Below the pieces are notes generated by a model. The model searched no databases. It worked only from the letters and a program-made list of their open reading frames with translations, and was not told the DNA's origin. A DNA stretch of 64,000 nt from Hedera helix (taxonomy: Eukaryota; Streptophyta; Magnoliopsida; Apiales; Araliaceae), in the NCBI GenBank assembly GCA_947179155.2, contig OX359282.1, positions 5,025,501 through 5,089,500 on the forward strand, read 5' to 3'. Positions 24,541 through 36,242 of this stretch are shown in pieces. The number at the start of each line of letters is the position of its first letter. Position 1 is the first letter of the stretch. A program made the position numbers and the translations under genes.

Positions 24541-26199
24541 CACTAAAGTTAGAATTGTGATATTTTATTATATCTTTGAAGGGAATTTTTCAAATACATA
24601 TTTCGTTGTACTTAACCAAATAAGTTAGCCTGTTTAATCTATTTGGTAATTAGTATTTAATTTTTAAAAAAAAAAATCTATTTAACCTTTCTTCTTGATC
24701 TCTTGTGCCTTCGAGAATAATATAGTGTTTTATATGATCAAAAAAATCATGTCAGAAGATCTATGAGAGGGTAATGATAGGGTAAAATTACGCTATCCTA
24801 AATTACCATAATAACATACAACTAATGGGAATTAACAAATGCCCAAAAAAATTATTACATATGTGACGCCCTCAAATTCAAATACTTGTACCTCAAATCT
24901 GGTGCTTTACGATCTATCTCATACATCATAACTAATACCAACTCATAGCGAAATAATAAAAATATTTACATTTATTTAACATAAATATTCTTGTCCCAAG
25001 TCTCGCAACCATAAGTGATACATAACATGACTTAAATAATAAGTTCTAACATAAGTCTTAATACAACATTAAATAATATTATCTACGACAACACAATGAA
25101 ACTATTCAGCAACCTTGCCTTTGCCCATAACTTTTCCCCAGCCAATGCTTTGCTCAGTCTTAACTGTAACATTTAAGGAAAGCAAGAGTGAGTAACAAAT
25201 TTACTCAGCAAGTGTAAAGACTATAAAAATAAACGTTCATGTGTAAGGTTTCATATTCTCAAGGGATGTAGCAATGATTGTTAGCTCAGGAATTAAGTAA
25301 ATGAATTGTGAACAAAGTAAGTGTCAATAGTTCCAAGTATGATCATTTCTACTACTGAAGAGTCACTATGGACCAAAGGATTGCTAGATGAAATTAAAGC
25401 TTTCAAAATTTCAAAATTAATGAATATTTTGTACTGAGTGGTCACTATGAACCGTGAACTCATGCTAGAATTAACAATATTTCACTGAAAATTCACAATA
25501 TAAATAAGTACAGTAGGTGATCAGCCTAAAGTACCCTATGTTATGCATAACACTTAGACATGTAGTTTGAGCACTTGTAGGTCTCCCGACGTAAAGTATT
25601 TTCCCCTTCTTTAAGGGTTGTTCACCTCAGCATATCATAAGAATCCGCACCAAGGCAATTGGTTTGGATAACTTCCTTAAGAAAATATGATTGATTAACA
25701 ATCAGTTTTATTATTCATCTAGTCGATACAAGTGGCATAGATGTTCTTCTCAGCACAATTAGGAATAATGGATACATTCAATGTTCGCAAATAGGATTCA
25801 AAGAACCGCCTAAGAATTTAATTGTGATTTAAAATCAGATTTCAGAGTATAAAATTCAATTTTCACAAATATAGATAAAACATGAATTATTTTATTAATT
25901 AATTATACTTGTACGATTAATAAGAGTACAAGTTATAGTACTTGCCTGAATAGTCGACTCTATCCGACTTTAACTACTTATTCTTTGAACAACCTATGTT
26001 CATCACAAGCGTTTAGCGGTTAATCTCTATTAATCTTCACATAAAGATCTAGTCGATCTAATTTACTGGTTCTATACAACTATGACTCACAAATAACCTT
26101 TATTGTTTACCTTCATACATATTGTTCACTATTTCTATTTATTCATGTTCCATTGTCACACAAATAAAAGTATTATTGCTTTATTTGTTATTATTTAAT

Positions 26200-26690
26200 T
26201 ATTTATCAGATAATTTCTCAATCATTATTCACACTTTATTAACCCACAAATAAAATAATCTAAGTCTTTATTTTATTTGCTTAATTTATGACTAGAATAC
26301 CCTTTATTCTTATTTTAATTATGTATGTTTCATTAATCCACAATTAAAATAATATTTATTATTATTTTAATTGTTTATTCTTTATTAATCCATAATTAAA
26401 ATAATCTTTTTTATATTTTAATTGTTTAGGTCTCATTAATTCACAATTAAAATAATCTTTAACATAATTTTAATTGTTTCTACTTTATTAATCCATAATT
26501 AAAATCATTTTTAATATTATCTTAATTGTTAAATCTTTAATATTAATTCACAATTAAAATAATTTTTATTATTAACTCATAAATACAATAATTTTATTTA
26601 TTATTATTTTAATTATTTATTACTAACTCACAAATAAAATAATTTTAATTATTATTTTATTTATTTTTTATTATTATGATTTTTTTTTTA
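26200..26690. repeat. AT-rich palindromic minisatellite inside LTR
   Basis: About eight degenerate units of roughly 55-60 bp alternate AATTAAAATAAT and ATTATTTTAATT, so each unit can fold back on itself. Confidence 0.7.
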
Positions 26691-28012
26691 GGGATCGAGT
26701 GGGATCGGACCGGGTCAACCTAGCTGGTTTTACCCGGGTTGACCAACCCGGTCAACTGGATTAACAAGACCGCGCCCCAGCGAAGTGTTTCAGCTTAGGA
26801 ACAGCGCCCCAGAATTGTTCTCGTTTTTTCTGAAAAAAAATTGAGTCGGCTCCTCGGCTCCTCGGCTCAGTTCATAGCATAAACTGAAAGTAGTACGCCC
26901 TCAAGCCAATCACATTTGATGTGATAATCATATACTTTGTAATCTTGTTCATTTATTAATAAAAGTATCAATGTATTTCTTTATTCATGATTAATTACTT
27001 GAATTAATCAAATGGATAAACCCATAGTTTTCAAGCAATGCTTTTAGAACCATGATGAGGATCATGCTAATGAGATCTATAATCAAGATAGCTCAAAACT
27101 AAAATTGTTCCTAATCGTTGGATCACTAAAAGGGGGATTAGTAGATCCGGATAGATTGGTACATACTATGCTTGCTCTTATGAAGAGGATGATTGATCTC
27201 ATAATCATTTGTGTAGAGACACTAAAGCAAGTATGTAGGTGCTTATTAGAGAATAAGTTCACTGAACGTGACTCGCTCAAGGAACACCTAATGGAGTTTT
27301 ACTTGTCTGTCAATAGGAGTTCCTTATGTGATAGTCGTACAAGTGATCCTTGGACTTGAGATCATCATAGTATCTTGTGTGTACTAAGTTATACTTTGAC
27401 ATATTCCTTAAGACTTGTTGGTATATCAAATGATATGCTTGGGTATAATAAGGTACACATGGAGATAGGTGAATGATCAACAAAGGATCTATCACTTCCA
27501 GTAAAGGGAGAGAATGTCATATGCGATTCAATAAGTGACAACTCGGAAATCCCTGGCCAGGGTTGAATGAAATTAGAAATGAGTTTTTAATTTACATTAA
27601 CTAGAGTTGTGTATTTGTGAATTAAAATGTATATGATCAAATTAATAAGACTTGACAGAAATTCCATGTCTTATGTTTGATTGAGACATTGTATGGTAGA
27701 AGGATTGAATTGTACAGTAACTATTCGCTGAAAGGTTCTTTTACGATCAAATGTTGAAATCTATATTATCTGGAATGTCGACTAATCGCTAAGGGGGCTT
27801 ACCCTTATTGTGGAATAATTATTTATTCTGAATTAAAGAGTTAATTCGTAATAAATGAATTAGAATTGTTCTAATTTATTTATTATACAACCGGTTTAAT
27901 ATGGAGAACCTAAAGGGTCACACCGCGACAGAGTAATATAGAATAAATTAAATAACTTAATATTTATAATTTAGTATTTTAGAAATACTAATTATAAATT
28001 AATAAGAGGAGT

Positions 28013-28041
28013 CTTATTATTATTATTATTATTATTATTAC
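28013..28041. repeat. (ATT)n microsatellite
   Basis: About nine ATT units inside the copia-type LTR. Confidence 0.9.
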
Positions 28042-28054
28042 TAGTATTATTATT

Positions 28055-28290
28055 TAGTTTCTAAATGGTTTAGGAATTAATTAATAAGTAGCAGTATTAT
28101 TATTAAATAATTAAGTTTCTAAATAGTTTAGGAATTATAATTATAATAATTAATTAAGTTACTAAATGGTTTAGTAATTAATTAATAAGAAGTACTCTCA
28201 TTATTAAATAATTAAGTTCCTAAATGGTTTAGGAATTGTAATTAATTAATTTAGTTCTTAATTAAATTAGGAATTAAATTAAAATCCTAA
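28055..28290. repeat. Tandem repeats with TAAATGGTTTAGGAATTAAT core
   Basis: Four to five degenerate copies of AAGTTNCTAAATGGTTTAGG, about 55-65 bp apart. Confidence 0.75.
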
Positions 28291-29599
28291 TCCTAAATAG
28301 TTTAGGAGGGTTGACTAGATCTATAAATAAGAGGAGTCTTATCATAGATCAATGTTACACACTCTTTCATTAGAATAAAGAGAGTACTCCATAATTCTCT
28401 ACATCTAAGGAGTTAGAGAGAGAGAGAGAGAATTAGAGGTAGTCACCCATGGTTTGGAGAAACCATAATCCACTTCTTTAATTCATAGATCTCTTGGTGG
28501 ATCACCTCTAGAGGCTTCACACTTGGGGAGCTAACATTGACCCGTGGAATCTAATCGGTGAATTTGAAGAAGAACGTGAAGGATTAAAGGGAGATGAACT
28601 TGTACCCGTGGAAGCTTGGTTCTACAATGGTATAAATTCTTTTATCCTTCCTCAATTAATAATAGTCGCATAAGAAAGATTCGGGTTATTGGTTTGTACA
28701 AAAATTTTAAAATCTGATTTTTATTGCTTCCGTTGCGCTTATATAATTTGATTATATATATGCCATATTTTTTCAAACCAACACAAACATCGCGCCCAAC
28801 ATAATCTTGGCAGAATGTTTGGTTCAATTTTTCAGTTTTTGTGATTTTTAGCCTTTTTGATTCAATCTTCCATAACTTGCTCATTTTACATTCAAATGAG
28901 CTCAAATCAGTTTCATTACATAAACTCATGAATCTACAATATTCAAAATTTGAAATCATTTTAAAAAATATTTATTTAACTAAAATTATTGATTCTTCAA
29001 GCTAGAGTTTTATTTTGACATATTTTATAAGAAAATTCACCATAAATTCATTTCAACTCCGTTTTTGTTGGTTCCATTTAGATTAGTTTTGTATTTGAAA
29101 GATCTACTACATACAATTTTTAGATCATGTAAATAGCTTATACATTTTATTCTAGTTTGTATCGAATCTTATGTTTTCATTATGACATTTAGGATTTTCA
29201 TATTCATATGCATACATCTTGCATTTGTAGGCCACCTGACACAAATTAACCATATAAACTCCTTCAAATAACCATCCTTGTGCATTCGTATCCTTCATGA
29301 TCACATAATACATAATCCTCCCACAACCAAGCACAAATATTCATACCACTTAATAACATGCTAACTAAAGGAGATATCTAGGGTTAGAAATTATTTATAT
29401 CTCCTTTATGCTTTTTTTCCCTCCTTGATATGAACTTGTAGTAGTTCTCCACTTTCTTCTTCCTTCCTAGACTCCTTTTGAACCTCCAAAGTGCAAGAGT
29501 TCCTCTAGTTTTCCTAATTTTCTCTCAAGCTCACTTTTTCTCTTTATGCTAGCATTCAACCAATTTCAAGCAAACTTTGAATTATGATCTATGAACTCC

Positions 29600-29607
29600 T
29601 ATTTATA
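29600..29607 (-). promoter_or_regulatory. LTR TATA box (minus strand)
   Basis: Reads TATAAATA on the minus strand within CCTATAAATAGG. It is followed downstream (lower coordinates) by an AG/TC-rich leader, as in the LTR at 44.1 kb. Confidence 0.5.
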
Positions 29608-29840
29608 GGAGAATTCTTATACATATACACTCCCCATACATGTATGAATACATGTATTTTAACCAACACATTAAGGCATTATCCAAGGGTCAACCAAGAT
29701 TAGGTAAAAAGCATTTGCCTAATCTCACCTTTAAGGACAACAAGCCATTTCGTTGCTAATTATGCCACTTCACATAGATCTAGATAAATTTTTTTAGCAT
29801 TCTTGCCTTAGAATTGGGGGATGGTCGGTCATGGTGTATA

Positions 29841-29845
29841 AATAT
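29841..29845. repeat. Left 5-bp target-site duplication of the LARD-like element
   Basis: AATAT, identical to 39616-39620. Confidence 0.85.
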
Positions 29846-31175
29846 TGTAACGACCCCGAAATTCGACCAATTTAATTACCTTAATTTTCATATTTATGAA
29901 ACATTATTTTCCTTACGTCCAAATTTCGGTTCGTTAATAAATCTTTCGTCACCTAAATTGATCCATTATTTAATTTCAAAATCATCAATTACCAAATTTT
30001 CGGTATAAATTTTTCTTTTTCTTGATTCAATCGTTGTATTAAAACATTTGGATATTTAAAATCCTTACATTTGGATCCTAGTCCCATGGATTGCAACCTT
30101 TACTTTTTCTTTTCTTTCTGTAACCAGTATCATAAAACTTGATATTCAAAACTTAATATTGTTCATATCCATACCAATTTATTCTTGATTTCATAATCCA
30201 TAATTAGGTCATTTAGTAATCTCTATCACAACCTCTATCTAGTATAATCAAAGTTCAAAATTTGACTTTACATATCCTGTCTGAGTTCAACATATATGTA
30301 CATACAAATTATCAATATACACTTAATAACTGTATTCACATTAAATTATGTTATTGAAACATAACAATAACATTCACAACCTTCTGTGATTATCCATCTT
30401 TATATCATCTGACACATTTGAAATTTATTTATTTCCTGCAAAATATATATTAAGCAAGTAATGAGCACAACGGCTCAGCAAGTTCAACAGTTATACTTCA
30501 CGTAGCACATACCTTATCATGCTTGGTGTGTGTCATACATCATGTGCTGGTGCTTCTACTATAGCAATATATCTCATATATATTCATAACGTTGCACAAA
30601 ATACACATCGTGGTCATATTAATCACGTATCACGTAACACATAATTTGTATGCATTTAAAACAAGAATTATATATCATACAGTCCAACATTTAACATAAA
30701 AAGGGACTGAAGAACTTGCCTGGCGTCCCGTTATTTAAATTGTTAGCTCAAACCCTTAACTCGATCAACCTATGATCATAAAATAATCAAATAATAATTA
30801 TTTATCTCTTTATGATATTAATTTACTTAATTAATATCATCTCTATGCCAATTATTAATTTATATGGTTAATTATATTAATCTCATCCTTTAATATATTA
30901 ATATAACTTAATATCCAATGCCTTTACTACGGACAACCCGGCTCATCGGATAAAATTAAACATATTTGATTGTCCGGATTTTCATTTAATCATTTTCTAA
31001 CCTTTAAACTCATTAGATTAATATTTAAAATATTTAAATATTAATCCCCAATATTTAATATTTTTTTTCCAAAAATATTAAATTTAATGCCCAAACATCA
31101 TTTTTAGTATTTTTCTATAATTTTCTATGATTTTTAAACAATTTTTTAAACATTTATTTCAATTAAAACTAATTC

Positions 31176-31380
31176 TGGGGGCATTTTGGTAATTTCCGCG
31201 CCCTTAGGGACATAACCGGAATTTTTTGGAAAGCCCAGGGGCATTTCTGTCATTTCAGCAACGTTAGGGACAAATCCGGAATTTTTCGGAAAGTCCAAGG
31301 CCATTTCCGTAATTAACCGAGGGTCAGGGACACGTTCGGTAATATCCGGAAAGGCCAGGGGCATAACCGAACTTTCACCA
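31176..31380 (-). repeat. 60-bp minisatellite with an open minus-strand frame
   Basis: Three to four units with GGGGCATTTCNGT...AGGGACA...CCGGAATTTTT. Translated on the minus strand, each gives 20 residues of the pattern MPLGFPKNSGYVPKGAEITK. Related copies lie at 37580-37780, 45598-45810 and in the LTRs of the tandem array. Confidence 0.8.
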
Positions 31381-31556
31381 CGTGACCGACCGCGCAATGC
31401 GCGACCCCTGCTTCGGACGACGCCAAACGACGTCGTTTTACCCTGCCGGTTCTTGACTTCCGCGCAATGCGCGGCTGCCCTTCCTTCGCGCCAAGAAACG
31501 GCGCCGTTTCAACGCACGCGACTGAAAAAAAATATGGTCCGCGCAACGCGCGGACC
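31380..31556. repeat. GC-rich palindrome cluster in LTR
   Basis: Alternating palindromic cores CGCGCAATGCGCG, AAACGACGTCGTTT, GCGCAATGCGCG, AAACGGCGCCGTTT and GTCCGCGCAACGCGCGGAC in a strongly GC-rich island. The island is conserved in every LTR of this family in the window. Confidence 0.9.
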
Positions 31557-31960
31557 GGCCTTTCTTCTTCCTCAGCCTTTAACGCAAACAGTACACCAAC
31601 TTAGAAATAAAAGCACCATTTTTATCAGCTTTTTCCCAACAAAATTGTTCCAAAAATCTTATAATTCATAAATACACATCTATAAATTATGTAGAACAAT
31701 TATTCTAATTATTTATAATTTCTCTACACAATTCTTTTACCAACAAAAATACATAAATAAATAATTTATACCTTCTAAAGTTTGCCAACTTCCTTTTAAG
31801 CTTACTTCCACTTGGATGGCATCAAATCCTCTTCCTTGGTGGCCATGGAGATTTTATGGTGGAGTTGGTGGTGGCCACGATGATGTTTGGATGGGAGAGA
31901 TAAAGGGAGAGTATTTGTGTTTTTATTTTCTTTTCTTGTTTACTTTTCTATTCTTTTCTT

Positions 31961-31963
<3 letters not shown>

Positions 31964-32022
<59 letters not shown>
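31964..32022. repeat. (AT)n at the LTR core-promoter position
   Basis: 59 bp of alternating AT. The same site in the partner LTR (38364-38384) is only about 21 bp. Confidence 0.95.
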
Positions 32023-32025
<3 letters not shown>

Positions 32026-33268
32026 AAGCCATCTTGGATAAAAAATTTCCCACCGACTTACCATGAAACTTCCGGATTTTTCTACAGAAACGCATGCAAA
32101 TTTTCTTTCTAAGGCATTATGTAATTATTGCGTGTAATAAATATTTTACATAACAAATATAAAATATTTATTTTAATTTACTAAAAATCATAATTTGATT
32201 TATCAATAATATTAGTACCTCTTTTGGGTACTTTTCTTAACAAATTTTGTACACGCATATCGCCGTGCATGTAATTATATGAGGTAATTTTTACCTCCAA
32301 AATTCATAAAATAATTCATAGGACATATAAAAATTATTTTTCATAATTTTTCACTCCGTTACTTGGACAACATGTTACACTAACATGTTCTCGTTTCTGA
32401 AATATTATTCTTCATAAAAGTCATAATAATTTCATTATACATAAATATAACTTTTAATAACTTAAAACATTCATTTTTCTAATTTATTATTCAATTTCTT
32501 TAATATTAATATTAATTTCTTTATATATAAATTATATAATTTAATATTATATAATTTATATAATTACATTCTCCTTTTAAATAATTTCTTCATTTCCTCC
32601 CACTTTATTCCATTTAATCACCTTATATAAATTACATAATTATTCTTATATAATTTATATAATTATTATTTTCTTCATACCTTATTTTAATTTCCTTATA
32701 TAAATTATATAATTATTATTATATAATTTATATAATTACTTTTCCTTCTCAATTAATTTCTAAATTTCTTCCAAAATTCTTGATAAAATCTAAAATTCAA
32801 TAATTTCAACTTTTCTTAGTTTACTCATTAACTTTTATCTTACTTTGGATTAATTTAATTATTAATCCCTTAATTTCCATAAATAATGAAATTAATATTA
32901 TCAATTAAACATTCACATATATAAATATACATATTTAAATCTTACTTCTCACATTACCATATTATCTCGTTTAAATCATAATTTCTGTACTTTCACTACA
33001 ATTTAATTGTACACTTTATTGTACATTTGCTTGAAATTTCTTTTATTTTTCATAAATTGTTTTTAAACAATTTATTTACTTTTCAATTATTTTAATGTAA
33101 CATACTTCATCACCATCTCTGTACAAACTTAATTTACTGATTAAATCCCTTCAAACACTTTAAATTACTTAAAATAATAATTAACTTAAACAACTTTGAT
33201 ATATATTTTTTTATCAATTAATTCTTATTCGATATTATTAAAGGAATCCTGAAATTCGGATCCTCACA

Positions 33269-33281
33269 TTCTTCCCCCCTT
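33269..33281 (-). promoter_or_regulatory. Polypurine tract of the LARD-like element
   Basis: Minus strand AAGGGGGGAAGAA directly before the LTR start TGTGAGGATCC. Confidence 0.9.
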
Positions 33282-33811
33282 AACAGGATTCCGTCATCGG
33301 AATCATAATTACCGTAATATTTATATGTATTTTATTTATAGCATCTTGTAATACCTTTATCTTGATGAATAATAATTAATTCCATAATAATCATATTTTA
33401 CTTTCTTTAATATCCGTAACTTACAGGAATAATACCATAATTGTCATAACTGTCAGAATATTCCACTCTTATTCATAATTCCTTTGTAATATTGCATTTC
33501 ACAATTTTCTAAAATTTTATTAATAATACTTTAATTCATTTCTTGATATACTTATCAAGATAGTTTCTCATTCTCAGAAAAATTTCATTTTTTTAATCAT
33601 ACGTAACCTTACTCAATCTACTTTCTTCATATTCTCTATTCCACCTTATTGATACTTTACACATTCATCCTTCTTTCCTTAATTCATATAAATCTTCTTC
33701 ATATTCTATAATTCATTCTTTCATACCTTTATCGCTCAACACTAGGTTCTAAACATTAACCTTTACTTAATTCATCATAATCTTTATTTGAAATTATTCT
33801 AAAATCCTGGG

Positions 33812-33860
33812 TGTCACATTCACCCCTCCTTCATAAAATTTCGTCCTCGAAATTTCTATG
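33812..33860 (-). other. Second coding-end/polypurine/LTR-start signature inside the internal region
   Basis: Minus strand: AATTTCGAGGACGAAATTTT, then ATGAAGGAGGGGTGAA, then TGTGACACCC. The layout matches the real coding end and LTR start at 570-616. It is probably a relic of an ancestral element's 3' end or of a nested LTR start. Confidence 0.7.
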
Positions 33861-36228
33861 TACTCGTACTTCACAATTTCTTTACATTTATTCCACATAT
33901 CTTTATTTCATTCTCGTAGTCATTGTACATTACAATTTTCTAATCCATCACATTTCATACTTTCTTTACTTCACCATTATTGCTTTCATTATTACTCATA
34001 TTTACATAATACTACCCCATCCTACCATCCAATCTTCGTAAAAGTAGAGGAATTCAAAAATTTTATTTTGGAAAACTTTCATGCTATGCTGAATGAACAT
34101 TTATCCCGGTTTACAGTACTTCGCTCCCCGAGTACTTCATACTGCAAACCCTGACAGTGGATCAATCTGTCATTAAAGTGATGGATGTTTCACCATACAT
34201 TGGCACGCCAGATGATCAGTCTGCAATGCCTGTGTCTTGCTATGCCAGGTGACCATTCGATCAACCTGCAATATTCTTAATCTTTTTGTTCATCTCAGCC
34301 TTAGAACTCATTCGAAAATAATTTGTTTAGTTATAGCTTTCAAAGAAAACGAATTCAATAAATATATTTCAAAATTTGTCTAGCTGAATCAAATAGCTTA
34401 GACTTGTATTTCTTCAACGCTTGTCTAGCCAGATCAATTAGCATAGATTTTCTTTTAACAATTTATAGCCTGCAGAAAATTTTAAAATATTCATCATGTC
34501 AAAACTTTTTAAATTGTCTAGCCGAGTCAAATGGCATTGACTTATAGCTTTGACATATCTTTATAAATCAAAATCATTTATGACTTCATGTTACCGCGTC
34601 ATCTTGACAGTACGTTGAGGATTCCGTCTTTAATAATTCCTACACCATAAACCATACTTTATGGTGTTGAATCATCGTATAACGAAATAGTACCGCACCG
34701 TCTCAACAACACGTTGAGCATTCCGTCATTCATCACATCTGCACCGGGCTAAAAGGTGCGTGGATGATTATTTTGAAATATATTTTGATGTAAAAGTATT
34801 TTTGTCTAGCCGAAACAAGTAGCATAGACACTTTTTAAATCGTTTAAAAATTTCATTTATATTTTTCAAAGCACACACGTGCCAAATCAACTTGAGGCCA
34901 AAAATTTCGAAGTCTAGCAAAGCTAGAAGAGTGGGAATATCCTAAATTCCCTAATCATTCACCTTCTGCTTCTTCACTTAAATATTTAATTTATTGCTAG
35001 GACTATTATTATATATCATGTTAGAATTTTCTACCTACTCCAACTTTTCTATACTCCCGTATAGTTCATCAAACTTGCCACACATTATGAGTCCAGAAAC
35101 TTACCACAAGAATATGAGTTTTAAAGCTTGTCCTAGCAATATGTAGTCTAAGAACAATCCAAGACTGTCCATATGCTGAGGGGCTCAAAACATACCATAC
35201 GATTATGAGTCATGGACTTACCATATGCATGAGTTTTAAGAACTCGTGCCTAACTTAATATTATCTATCTATCAGAAACTCTTAGCGCGACTCTAATATT
35301 TCAATGATTATCACATAGTAACTAAGTAAACACAAATCCCCCGCCCATACAAAGGATTGTGCAACTCAGTCACCATATGAGTTCTCAATTGAAATTTCGT
35401 ACCCAAGCTTCCTGCCCCCTTATCATAACATTTCTGTCATTCATGTCTTATCATTCTCTGAATTCTTCTTGTACTATTTCATAGTACCATATCTCTTTAT
35501 AACATTAAAATATGCCTTTTCGACCATTAATAGGTCTCTCTGTTATTTCACATTCTCACTTGATTCCATCATGACCTTGCTTTACAATCCATTCCTTACT
35601 CGTTTTCCTTATCTCATGATCGTATCGTAGTACGATCCTCTCACTATTCCTGATCATGATATCTTCCTATACGTGTTGAATTACCTTGTCATCTTTATTG
35701 GTTAAATCAGGTGTCCCATGATTATCTTTGAGATTCATCTTTGAATCATTTCAAATATTCTTTCAGATTTATTCTTAACTAAACTTATGAATTTTCTCAA
35801 TTCCTTATCTTTATTCAAATCTTTTCTTAACATCTTTATCTCTTTCTTATAATCTTATACATTTCATATTTCCTTCACTTTAACCCATATTAAAGAACTG
35901 TATCTCTTAACTTATATCTTTCATATTTTCTTTCCTTTAGCCACTATCTGAGATCTGTATTTGTTAACTTACATCTCTCCATTTTAATTTTCCCCCATGT
36001 TCATCAAACTTATCACGTATTTGGACTCAGGAACTTACCATAATCATATGGTTGAGGAGCTTGTCCTAGTCAGGCCATAGTCGCCCATTCGCTAAAGGGG
36101 CTCCACCATACAATCATGAGTCACGAGTTTACTATACGCTTGAGTTTTCAGAACACTCAACTAACCGTACTTTGTCTTACTTTAGGTTATAGCCTAAAGC
36201 ATCATTTTCCTAAGGGTTATAACCTCTA

Positions 36229-36240
36229 GCTCTGATACCA
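36229..36240 (-). promoter_or_regulatory. Primer-binding site for initiator methionine tRNA
   Basis: Minus strand TGGTATCAGAGC, two bases inside the 5' LTR end. This is the standard site complementary to the 3' end of plant tRNA-iMet, and it sets the orientation of the element. Confidence 0.95.
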
Positions 36241-36242
36241 AC

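Larger units (their letters stand above)
26917..28785 (+). mobile_element. Probable copia-type solo LTR nested in the gypsy LTR
   Basis: It begins TGATGTGATAATCATATAC and ends near TTGCTTCCGTTGCGCTTA...CAAACCAACA. The GCTTCCGTTGCGC motif near a TG...CA end is common in plant copia LTRs. The middle resembles known long copia LTRs (GGTCACACCGCGACAG; ACTTCCAGTAAAGGGAGAG). The surrounding gypsy LTR resumes at about 28790 (TTGGCAGAATGTTTGG matches the other LTR at about 43330). Boundaries are uncertain by tens of bases and no target duplication was confirmed. Short frames inside (27083-27495) are not genes. Confidence 0.55.
24862..29840 (-). mobile_element. Gypsy-type (Tekay-like) LTR, minus strand, interrupted by two later insertions
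   Basis: It starts (plus-strand left edge) with TGTGACGCCCTC, the chromovirus LTR terminus read in reverse. It has the same order of parts as the solo LTR at 40819: LTR end, AGCAAG-flanked hairpin (25181-25210), AT-rich palindromic minisatellite (26200-26690), GC-rich patch (26690-26900), untranslated-leader-like DNA, then a minus-strand TATA box at 29600-29607. A copia-type solo LTR and the LARD-like element (29846) interrupt it. The U3 end should lie past 39620, but I could not identify it. No coding region belongs to it. Confidence 0.6.
29846..33268 (-). repeat. 3' LTR (left copy) of the LARD-like element
   Basis: 3423 bp. From the LTR start (right edge) it holds AT-rich palindromes (32510-32750), an expanded TATA region (31964-32022), a leader, GC-rich palindromes (31380-31556), a 60-bp in-frame minisatellite (31176-31380) and the AGCAAG-flanked hairpin (30452-30484). 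The minus-strand frame at 31146-31397 is the translated minisatellite. Confidence 0.93.
33269..36242 (-). mobile_element. Non-coding internal region of the LARD-like element
   Basis: 2974 bp without a credible protein frame; the plus-strand frames at 33811-34154 are on the wrong strand and match no known domain. On the minus strand a second GGACGAAATTTTATGAAGGA signature with its own purine tract lies at about 33815-33860, followed by TGTGACACCCAGG. That is exactly how a gypsy coding end and LTR start look. The rest (34080-36230) is rich in short perfect inverted repeats, including four units beginning GTCTAGC(C/T) and ending near TAGAC (34378, 34423, 34515, 34804). Confidence 0.85.

Noticed and set aside
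33811..34154. 98-aa plus-strand frame in the LARD-like internal region (related frames at 53370 and 59647)
   Set aside because: It is antisense to the element's transcript and low in complexity; sequence similarity between copies is explained by shared ancestry of the element.
36229..36240. Possible tRNA gene at the GCTCTGATACCA sequence
   Set aside because: It is only the complement of the tRNA-iMet 3' end, a primer-binding site; no cloverleaf surrounds it.
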